Part shown: in pieces, positions 1 through 5,116 of the stretch
Position numbering within the stretch: position 1 is the first letter of the stretch
How the letters are laid out: the number at the start of each line of letters is the position of its first letter
Source of the DNA: Planctomycetota bacterium
Lineage (GTDB): Bacteria; Planctomycetota; PUPC01; JABMSA01; JAUWKK01
Reading direction: 5' to 3'
Assembly: GCA_030614245.1 (NCBI GenBank)
Contig: JAUWKK010000176.1
Location: forward strand, 1 to 6,313
DNA: 6,313 bases
Translations under genes and position numbers: made by a program
The notes under the pieces: model-generated
Told to the model about the DNA's origin: nothing
The model's database searches: none
The model's input: only the letters and a program-made list of their open reading frames with translations

Positions 1-302
1 GCGGCTCGTTTCTTCCGCTCCTCAACTGGAGCTGAAGCCCCAGCCTATATGCCCCCCGGCTCTCAGCGGCTCCGCCGCGCAGAGACGAGGCAGCCCCCGG
101 GCGGACCGGACGTTGACGCGCAAATTCGAGCCTGACGACCAGCAATTCTGCGCCAGCCCGAGCGTTCAACACATCCTCATATTCGCGGCACACAAGATAC
201 CCCACGATTGGAGGTCAGACTCCGATTTTACGTTGAAGTTGTCCAGCCGGTTCGTCACAATGGTACCACATTATCCTTTCTATCGAGATGGAGGAGCCAG
301 TC
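1..302. other. Upstream region without a convincing gene
   Basis: I find no supported gene here. An open frame from 113 on the + strand has no recognisable protein features and runs across the ribosome binding site of the next gene, so I treat it as chance. Two short imperfect palindromes are visible. At 26-43, CTGGAGC and GCCCCAG flank the loop TGAA; the single A.C mismatch becomes a G.U pair when read on the - strand. At 60-84, CTCT/AGAG and GCGG/CCGC form an interrupted stem around a five-base loop. Either could end transcription of a gene lying to the left, but neither has a T tract. No convincing -35/-10 pair was found ahead of the transporter gene; TATCCT at 272-277 is a possible -10 without a good -35. 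Confidence 0.5.
290..296 (+). promoter_or_regulatory. Ribosome binding site deciding the AI-2E gene start
   Basis: GGAGGAG lies six bases ahead of the ATG at 303. An in-frame ATG at 288 overlaps this site and would add five residues (MEEPV), but it would have no Shine-Dalgarno sequence at the right distance. The start at 303 is therefore preferred. Confidence 0.75.
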
Positions 303-1442
303 ATGCCGGATCGTCCAACCGATGAAGAGCTGCTGTCGGTATTGCGGAACCGCTGGGTGAAGTTCGCTCTGGCCGGGCTGGTGGCGCTGCCGTGCCTTGC
401 TGTGCTGGTGTGGCTGGTGTATCGCCTGCGCGGCGTGCTGATCCCGTTCGGTCTGGCCGCCGTGGCGGCGTATATTCTCAATCCCATAGTGGAGTATCTT
501 CAATTGAAACTGCGCCGGCGGCGCGCGCCGGCGGTGATCTCGCTTGTCGCCCTGCTGGCGATACTGCTGCTGGCGGCGGCCTCGCTGGCGCTTTATTCAG
601 CCGTAACGACCATCGAGGAGATGGTCCCGGCCGCCAGGGGTGCAATCGAGGCCAGTACTCAGCCGGACGGCCTCCTGGACAGGATTCAGGTGACGCTCGA
701 GGATGTGCCCCACGAGGTCCATGTTGAAATCCGCAAGGTGCTCGATGAACTGCCCAGCCAGATCAAACTGCACCTGCGCGAGATATCGAGATCGGTGCTC
801 GAGGGGCTTGGAGCGCTTGTCGGCTCGCTGCTGGGCATCGTGCTCGCGAGCTTCAATTTCGTGGTATTCTTCGTCGTCATGGGGTATCTGCTGGTCGATC
901 TTCCCCGGATGCGGCAGGCTGCGATAGATCTACTCCCGATGAAGTTCAAGGACGATATCGTGCGCATTGCCCGCGAGCTGGACACGAATCTGCGGGCGTT
1001 CTTTCGGGGGCAGGTGCTGGTGGCGCTGGCCCTGGGGGTGATCTACGCCGTCGGCCTGACGATCTGCGGGGTCGATTTCGGCCTGCTGATCGGCTTCGGT
1101 GCCGGTCTTGTGAGCATCGTGCCTTATCTGGGGCTGGCCGTAGGGCTTGTGCCTGCGATGCTGTTCGCTCTGCCGTATTCGAGCATCTGGACCCCGCTGA
1201 GCGTGATGGCGGTTTTCGTGATCGGCCAGACAATCGAGGGGTTATATCTGACCCCGAAGATCATCGGCCGCAACGTTGGGCTCAGCCCTGTGGTTGTGGT
1301 ACTGTCGATAATGATCTTCGGCCAGTTGTTCGGATTCCTGGGCGTGATATTCGCCGTTCCGCTCGCCGCCGTGACGAAGGTGATGCTGGGCGAGCTCGCC
1401 CGGTATTATAAGAAAGCCCAGGAGCAACTGGCGGCGGATTAG
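303..1442 (+). CDS. AI-2E family (TqsA/PerM-type) transporter
   Basis: This is a complete polytopic inner-membrane protein of 379 residues, within the usual length for the family. Members export small molecules (TqsA is linked to autoinducer-2 export) or act in ion/proton antiport; the substrate here cannot be told. Visible layout: hydrophobic segments at about 21-40, 43-60 (ending in the family-typical AYILNP) and 77-98, then a soluble region of about 65 residues (100-165), then at least four more membrane segments. Family hallmarks in the second half are FFRGQ before a membrane helix, VPYLG, and the C-terminal QTIEGLYLTPKIIGR followed by GLSPVVVVLS and GVIFAVPLAA. The protein ends in a short charged tail. 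The gene stands alone on the + strand and converges on the - strand genes, so it is probably transcribed by itself. The family is clear; specificity for AI-2 should not be assumed from the name. Confidence 0.93.
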   Translation: MPDRPTDEELLSVLRNRWVKFALAGLVALPCLAVLVWLVYRLRGVLIPFGLAAVAAYILNPIVEYLQLKLRRRRAPAVISLVALLAILLLAAASLALYSAVTTIEEMVPAARGAIEASTQPDGLLDRIQVTLEDVPHEVHVEIRKVLDELPSQIKLHLREISRSVLEGLGALVGSLLGIVLASFNFVVFFVVMGYLLVDLPRMRQAAIDLLPMKFKDDIVRIARELDTNLRAFFRGQVLVALALGVIYAVGLTICGVDFGLLIGFGAGLVSIVPYLGLAVGLVPAMLFALPYSSIWTPLSVMAVFVIGQTIEGLYLTPKIIGRNVGLSPVVVVLSIMIFGQLFGFLGVIFAVPLAAVTKVMLGELARYYKKAQEQLAAD

Positions 1443-1456
1443 GACAGCACTACTTC

Positions 1457-1470
1457 GCCCCTTGCGGGGC
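1457..1470 (+). terminator. Possible terminator hairpin after the AI-2E gene
   Basis: GCCCC, loop TTGC, GGGGC forms a perfect 5-bp stem 15 bases after the stop codon. No T run follows, so it is not a canonical Rho-independent terminator. It might slow polymerase or protect the 3' end of the mRNA. Confidence 0.25.
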
Positions 1471-1488
1471 TGCAAGCCAATGCCGGGC

Positions 1489-1518
1489 GCCACGGTCAAC
1501 CGTCCTGGGTTGGCCGTG
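1489..1518. repeat. Palindromic repeat, copy 1 (intergenic)
   Basis: CACGGTCAACC (1491-1501), loop GTCCTG, GGTTGGCCGTG (1508-1518) forms an 11-bp stem with one G.U pair when read on the + strand. The 30 bases match 6036-6065 at 26 positions. The four differences are two in the loop and the two partners of the innermost pair, which changes from C-G to G-C and so stays paired. It lies 48 bases after the AI-2E stop codon and could also help end that transcript, but it lacks a T tract. Confidence 0.65.
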
Positions 1519-1618
1519 CCTGCCTGTCTACGGCATGGTTCCCCTGCTATGAGCGCCCGGAGCCGTCACTGGAATCGGCAGGTCTACCCGCCTATGGATG
1601 GCCGGAAAGCCTGCCCCA

Positions 1619-1645
1619 CGTTCATCTGCGTTCATCTGTGGTTCC
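1619..1645. repeat. Tandem CGTTCATCTG repeat, intergenic
   Basis: Two perfect head-to-tail copies of the 10-mer CGTTCATCTG lie at 1619-1628 and 1629-1638, followed by TGGTTCC. On the - strand this reads as an ACCACAGATGAACGCAGATG type of sequence. From memory, very similar strings recur between genes in many environmental bacterial genomes and are often mistranslated as tiny proteins containing FICVHLWF. I see no gene in it and no inverted repeats or target-site duplications marking it as a transposon end. Confidence 0.5.
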
Positions 1646-1659
1646 ACTGCCTCCACAGG

Positions 1660-1675
1660 CGGACTGCCGGGTCCG
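1660..1675 (-). terminator. Weak hairpin after the DUF6485 gene
   Basis: Read on the - strand, CGGAC and GTCCG form a 5-bp stem around a six-base loop about 22 bases past the stop codon of the last gene in the three-gene cluster. No T tract follows. It is a weak candidate for the operon end, noted because no better one is present. Confidence 0.15.
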
Positions 1676-1697
1676 TTGCAGGGCCATTCGATAGCAG

Positions 1698-1898
1698 CTA
1701 CGAATGAATCCTGACGAAGTGCGCGATGGAGCGGTCATAGGTCTTCTCAGCATCCGCGGGGAAGCAGCAGGCGGGCAGTTCATCCATCGAGAGGTGGAAC
1801 TGCAGGCAGGCGCAGCAGTTGCCCTTCTTGGCGCATCCGCTGTACGTGCAGTTGCAGCGTTCGAGGTTCTTCTCATACTGTTCGCATTTGGTTGCCAT
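1698..1898 (-). CDS. Small cysteine-rich DUF6485-type protein
   Basis: This complete protein of 66 residues has nine cysteines, at 5, 15, 17, 22, 28, 29, 31, 44 and 45. The pattern CNCTYxxCxxKGxCCxCLxFH, then LPACCFP and EKTYDRSIxxF, matches what I recall of the DUF6485 family, whose role is unknown. The clustered cysteines suggest binding of a metal ion or an iron-sulfur cluster; this is inferred. No signal peptide or membrane segment is present, so it is probably cytoplasmic. The frame stays open far upstream, but AAAGGAG on the - strand, ten bases before the ATG at 1898, and the family-like N-terminus (MATKCEQYEKNLERC) fix the start. The part of the open frame to the right of 1898 is mostly a shadow of the Yip1 gene. 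The gene begins 35 bases after that gene ends and is probably the last of the three-gene operon. Confidence 0.85.
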   Translation of the reverse strand: MATKCEQYEKNLERCNCTYSGCAKKGNCCACLQFHLSMDELPACCFPADAEKTYDRSIAHFVRIHS

Positions 1899-1933
1899 AA
1901 GCTGTTTACTCCTTTCAGTGTTTGTATGGGATG

Positions 1934-2857
1934 TCACATGCAGATGACGCCCGGATTTAAGGCTTGCGAGATCATCTTCCACATCGGCGGTATCGTCACT
2001 ATGAAGGGGATAGCGAAGATGATTGACATCACAACAACGTAAAGAATGAGGACGAGAGCAGTCTGGCCGCCGGAAAGCTCGAATGTCTTCATCAGGCCGA
2101 TCACGAGCAGGATGAAGGCATAGATGCCGGCCAGAAAACCTACGAAGGGAATAACCATCAGCACATACGGTGCCATTGAAAAGGTGAGAATTCGAACGGC
2201 GCCGGTATAGGTTCCCTTCCTGGTCGTGACGCGCGTGATAATGGACAGCCACAGCGAATTGTGGAAGCTGTTGACGGGAACAATAAACCCTGCCCCGGCG
2301 GCGGCAATTGCAAGGGCAATGCCCAACGGCACCCGTAACCACATGAAAGTGAAGAGTATGCCCAGGAACGGGAGTGCGAACATCATCGCCGTAAAGATCA
2401 AGGGTCCCGTGACGCCTTCAGCCTGCCTTTGGCTTGTGAAGAAGCCGACGGGACTGAACATCGCCTGTGTCCATGCGGAGAGCGGGTTCGGCTCGATGTA
2501 TCCGCCATCTTCGGCAGGCTTTGCTCGCCGCTTCGGCCTTGCGCGGCTGCGCGGTGCATGGCGCCGTTTTCGCCTGCGCGGCGGACGGGCTCGCGGTCTC
2601 TCCCTGGGAGGCCTGGTCGGTATCGGTGGCTCATCAGCAGACCTGACTCCCCATGATTCCCCGGAAGCGGCCGACGGTGGTGGCTCATCAGCCGGCTGTT
2701 GGGGCGGGGCGGTGACCGGCGGCGGGGGAATCGGCTCCGGCGCAGGAGCAGCCGGAACGGGCAGAATCTTCTGGCACTTGGGGCATCTTGCCCGCTTGCC
2801 GGCGGCCGAATCGGGCACCGACAGCATAGTCCCGCACGCGCATCGGAATTGAATCAT
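1934..2857 (-). CDS. Zinc-ribbon and Yip1 domain membrane protein
   Basis: This is a complete protein of 307 residues with three parts. Residues 1-32 form a short zinc ribbon with C6-x-C8 and C25-PK-C28, around the VPDSAAGKRARCPKC signature common in Planctomycetes and relatives; it probably binds one zinc ion. Residues 33-118 are a disordered linker, first rich in proline and then strongly basic (about 81-113, runs such as RRRKRR). Residues 120-300 are a Yip1-type membrane domain: NPLSAWTQAMFSPVGFF is the amphipathic entry motif, followed by hydrophobic segments near 152-172, 175-193, 222-255 and 267-289. Bacterial Yip1 proteins have no settled function. The N-terminal part probably faces the cytoplasm, where the basic linker could contact nucleic acid, acidic lipids or a partner. 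The start is supported by GGAAAGG five bases upstream. It begins 47 bases after the HEAT-repeat gene and is probably in its operon. Confidence 0.85.
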   Translation of the reverse strand: MIQFRCACGTMLSVPDSAAGKRARCPKCQKILPVPAAPAPEPIPPPPVTAPPQQPADEPPPSAASGESWGVRSADEPPIPTRPPRERPRARPPRRRKRRHAPRSRARPKRRAKPAEDGGYIEPNPLSAWTQAMFSPVGFFTSQRQAEGVTGPLIFTAMMFALPFLGILFTFMWLRVPLGIALAIAAAGAGFIVPVNSFHNSLWLSIITRVTTRKGTYTGAVRILTFSMAPYVLMVIPFVGFLAGIYAFILLVIGLMKTFELSGGQTALVLILYVVVMSIIFAIPFIVTIPPMWKMISQALNPGVICM

Positions 2858-2904
2858 TGGCGCCTTTCCGCGCTCGACCCGTTTCGGATACGCTCCCGGA
2901 GTGT

Positions 2905-3891
2905 TCAGAGACGATCTCTACCCGTGAGCTGCTTCTCGAGCCAGTCGCCCTTCGTTGCGACGCCGGACAGCGCCCGGCGCAGTTCCCGTGGGGTCGTCTC
3001 GCTCAGCAGCAGACATTCCGACATCACAAACATCATTTTTCGGCCTTCTTCCACCAGGCCGATGGCTCCGCAGGGGAGCTTGGGATTCGTTCGCAGCGCC
3101 CATTCGTAGTTAGCGCGGGCTGCGGGGCCGCACTTCGTGAACAGCGAGATGATATCCTCCCCCTCGTCGTTGCGCCTGAACATCAACTGCACATCCTGGT
3201 GGCGTCCGGCGGGGAGCGGCACTCGACACAGCCTCCCTTCTCCAGAAGCGACGGCATGGATTTCAGTTCCCCTGAGTGCCGCTTCGATGAGTTCATCTTT
3301 CGACATGCCTCGGCGCGACGCAATGTGCGGGCGCGCGGCGGGCGGGGGATGCGGCTGGCCGACCTCCGGTGCCGGCGGGCTCGGCGGCTTCTGCACGGTG
3401 GGCGGCTTGGGCTTCGCCGGCGGCTTCGGCTCGGCCGGCGGCTTCGGCTTCGCAGGCGGTTTGGGCTCAGCCTCGATTTTCGGCCTGGCTGTCTCGAAGG
3501 CGTCGGGATGCTGCTTCCGCAACAAGTCGAGAGCGTCCTTCGCAGCTTGTGAGACAGAGAAGCTGGAGTCGCCGGTCGCTTCCTTGAGTGCGCCGATGGC
3601 TCCCGGCTCGCCGAGTTTTCCGAGCGACTTCGCCGCAAAGCGGCGGATTGTGGATGACGAATCGCCGAGGGCGTGCACGAGCGGCGGCACGGCCTCTGGG
3701 CCGCCGATCACTGAGAGCGCGAGTACGGCTTTCTCGCGGACGTAGGATTCGTCGTCCCGTGCAGCTTCAGCCAGCGCATCGATCGCCGCGCGATCACCCA
3801 GCTTGCCAAGCTTCGTAGCCGCATCGGCACGCGTGAAATAGCTCTCCGATGAGTTCCCAAGTGTTGCGATCAGTTCCTCAAGTTCAGCCAT
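2905..3891 (-). CDS. HEAT-repeat protein with C-terminal YbjN/chaperone-like domain
   Basis: This is a complete protein of 328 residues with no signal peptide, so it is probably cytoplasmic. Residues 17-127 hold about four HEAT-like repeats of roughly 30 residues: AATKLGKLGDRAAIDALAEA, KAVLALSVIGGPEAVPPLVHAL, AAKSLGKLGEPGAIGALKEA and a weaker last one. Such repeats make a curved helical scaffold for binding other proteins. Residues 138-188 are a Pro/Lys linker with repeats of KPPAKP and EPKPPA. Residues 195-328 look like a separate alpha/beta domain. Its strand pattern (VQLMF, DIISLFTKCG), ALRTNPKLPCGAIGLV, TPRELRRALSGVA and the ending WLEKQLTGRD recall the YbjN/type III secretion chaperone-like fold; I judge this by eye only. 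GGGGGA lies just ahead of the ATG. It is the first gene after a good promoter and probably leads an operon with the Yip1 and DUF6485 genes. Its partner is unknown. Confidence 0.85.
   Translation of the reverse strand: MAELEELIATLGNSSESYFTRADAATKLGKLGDRAAIDALAEAARDDESYVREKAVLALSVIGGPEAVPPLVHALGDSSSTIRRFAAKSLGKLGEPGAIGALKEATGDSSFSVSQAAKDALDLLRKQHPDAFETARPKIEAEPKPPAKPKPPAEPKPPAKPKPPTVQKPPSPPAPEVGQPHPPPAARPHIASRRGMSKDELIEAALRGTEIHAVASGEGRLCRVPLPAGRHQDVQLMFRRNDEGEDIISLFTKCGPAARANYEWALRTNPKLPCGAIGLVEEGRKMMFVMSECLLLSETTPRELRRALSGVATKGDWLEKQLTGRDRL
3400..3465 (-). repeat. In-gene Pro/Lys linker repeat
   Basis: This stretch encodes residues 143-164 of the HEAT-repeat protein as near-repeats of KPPAKP and EPKPPA. 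The DNA is a degenerate tandem of units like GGCGGCTTCGGCTC on the + strand. Such tracts change length easily by slippage, so linker length may vary between strains. It also produces long antisense open frames rich in Gly and Ala, which are not genes. Confidence 0.7.
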
Positions 3892-3944
3892 TATTCGTCC
3901 CCCAAAAAGCGAGGATTGTAACCGGCCATGTACGCTCGGCAGAA

Positions 3945-3973
3945 ATGATACTACCAGGCACCGTGGCAGTCAA
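3945..3973 (-). promoter_or_regulatory. Sigma70-type promoter for the HEAT-Yip1-DUF6485 cluster
   Basis: Read on the - strand, a -35 box TTGACT (3973-3968) and a -10 box TATCAT (3950-3945) are separated by exactly 17 bases. Each box differs from consensus at one position. Transcription would begin near 3938, giving a leader of about 47 bases before the ATG at 3891. A small inverted repeat, GAATC (3977-3981) and GATTC (3988-3992), lies just upstream of the -35 box and might be a regulator site; its arms are short and this is tentative. Confidence 0.65.
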
Positions 3974-4000
3974 CTTGAATCATTGGGGATTCTTATAGTA

Positions 4001-4022
4001 GCGGCACAGCCTGCCTGTCCGC
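4001..4022 (-). terminator. Possible terminator hairpin after the 4039-5004 gene
   Basis: On the - strand, GCGGACAG, loop GCAGG, then CTGT-G-CCGC forms an 8-bp stem with one bulged G, starting 17 bases after the stop codon. It is followed by TACTATAAG rather than a T run. It would separate the exported-protein gene from the promoter of the next cluster. Confidence 0.3.
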
Positions 4023-4038
4023 AGAGGGCGTGTTATTG

Positions 4039-5004
4039 CTACGGCTGGAAGGAGAATAGCCTCTTCGCCGCGTTCAGGCCACACTTCTGATACTTGTGAT
4101 ATGCCGCCGCCGCACTGTCGCGGGTTCGGTCGGGTTTGTCGCCCGCAGCCCACGAACGGACCAAGGCATCGAGAGTGTAGGCTTCGGGCGCCATTAAGCC
4201 GGTCGTCAGGAGCATAGGGTGTGATCCGCCCCGCCTCAGCTTTTCCAGGAAGTACGGCTTGCTCTTGCAGCAGAGCACGGCCGAACTCCGCGCTCCGGTG
4301 TCTGGCGACCGCCGCGACGCGGCTTCCAGCGAGAAGTCCATCAATCCGTTGTGCCCAACGTAGACCACCAAGTGCGCCGCCCCGCCCGCACGCAGCTCTC
4401 GAGAGCCGCCGGGCGTATCGACTTTGATATTCTCACGGTAATGGCCTGCTGCTATTGAGAGGAAACGCCCGATCGCCGCTTTGATCTCTTTGCCGTCCCA
4501 AGCTTCGGCCACCATGTAGACGTCTGCCTGCCGCCCCGAGCGGCGAATTGCCGTGTGCATGACGATCTTGTCAAGCACGCCTTTGGCCCGCGGCGCAGGC
4601 TCCGCCCTCACTTTCCAGCGCGCTTTTTTGGTGAGAAACGAGCGAACTCCATACATCGCGCCCCAGTAGAGGTTGCTCCGAGGGTCCTGGCCGTTGCCGA
4701 GCCGCTTGGGCACTCGCACAATCCCCTGATACTTGTTGTCGCAGAGAGCCGTGACGACGTGAACGACGATCGGCCTCCCGGCAGCCAAGTCACTATTGAT
4801 TCGCTCCTGGACGTGCGCCCCGGTTGCCGCTTCGAGGATTGGGGCGGGTCTTGACTGAGCCTGCGTCGCGGAGGCGTTCGCTGATTGGCGTTCCTGTTTC
4901 ACATCCGGGCCGCCGCCAATCGGCCCGAAGAAACGAAAGGCCAGGAACGCCCCTGCCAGGCAGAGGCAGAAAGCCGCGATGAGCTTCAGCGCATGACCGT
5001 TCAT
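4039..5004 (-). CDS. Signal-anchored protein of unknown function, possible Cys-His enzyme
   Basis: This is a complete protein of 321 residues. An N-terminal hydrophobic segment (about 7-25, after a short basic start) is either a signal peptide or a membrane anchor, followed by a polar linker to about residue 60. The rest should lie outside the cytoplasmic membrane. I recognise the style of a conserved hypothetical family (VTALCDNKYQGIV, RLGNGQDPRSNLYWGAMYGV, VGHNGLMDF) but no assigned function. Two hydrophobic strands end in candidate active-site residues: LVVYVGHNG (H218) and SAVLCCKSKPYF (C245, C246). A hydrophobic strand followed by His-Gly, and a later one followed by Cys, is the layout of caspase/gingipain-like (clan CD) peptidases, although here Asn lies between His and Gly. 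Catalysis is thus only a hypothesis. GAGGGG lies eight bases ahead of the ATG at 5004. The gene follows the binding-protein gene by 112 bases and may share its transcript. Confidence 0.8.
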   Translation of the reverse strand: MNGHALKLIAAFCLCLAGAFLAFRFFGPIGGGPDVKQERQSANASATQAQSRPAPILEAATGAHVQERINSDLAAGRPIVVHVVTALCDNKYQGIVRVPKRLGNGQDPRSNLYWGAMYGVRSFLTKKARWKVRAEPAPRAKGVLDKIVMHTAIRRSGRQADVYMVAEAWDGKEIKAAIGRFLSIAAGHYRENIKVDTPGGSRELRAGGAAHLVVYVGHNGLMDFSLEAASRRSPDTGARSSAVLCCKSKPYFLEKLRRGGSHPMLLTTGLMAPEAYTLDALVRSWAAGDKPDRTRDSAAAAYHKYQKCGLNAAKRLFSFQP

Positions 5005-5083
5005 TCAGGATACCCCTCTGCCGTGCTGTTCATTCGAGCTTGTCCATGTATGGCTGAATCTTCCAGACTACTATTACATTTAC

Positions 5084-5100
5084 GCAGCCTCCCTGGCCGC
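5084..5100 (-). terminator. Possible terminator or attenuating hairpin after the binding-protein gene
   Basis: On the - strand, GCGGCC, loop AGGGA, GGCTGC forms a 6-bp stem with one G.U pair, 17 bases after the stop codon at 5117. No T tract follows, so read-through into the next gene, at 5004, remains possible. Confidence 0.22.
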
Positions 5101-5116
5101 TCTCGGGCGCTTTCAA

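Noticed and set aside
113..325. Open frame of 70 codons on the + strand
   Set aside because: It has no recognisable protein features or good ribosome binding site, and it overlaps the start of the well-supported AI-2E gene.
1462..1707. Open frame of 81 codons on the + strand between the convergent genes
   Set aside because: It is built from the palindromic repeat and the tandem CGTTCATCTG element, whose FICVHLWF-type translation is a typical artefact.
1899..2342. Long upstream extension of the DUF6485 reading frame
   Set aside because: It mainly shadows the Yip1 gene in another frame. The Shine-Dalgarno sequence and family-like N-terminus place the start at 1898.
2226..2852. Gly-rich open frame of 208 codons on the + strand
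   Set aside because: It lies antisense to the Yip1 gene and arises from the Pro/Arg-rich linker codons; it has no protein family features.
2857..3745. Two long + strand open frames (2857-3552 and 3137-3745)
   Set aside because: Both lie antisense to the HEAT-repeat gene. Their Gly/Ala/Arg-rich stretches are the complement of the Pro/Lys linker.
2849..3986. The 12-mer CCAATGATTCAA at both the Yip1 start (2860-2849) and upstream of the HEAT promoter (3986-3975), suggesting a duplicated gene start
   Set aside because: After the 12 bases the similarity disappears, the second copy opens only an 11-codon-long frame (stop included), and a few 12-base matches are expected by chance in 6 kb.
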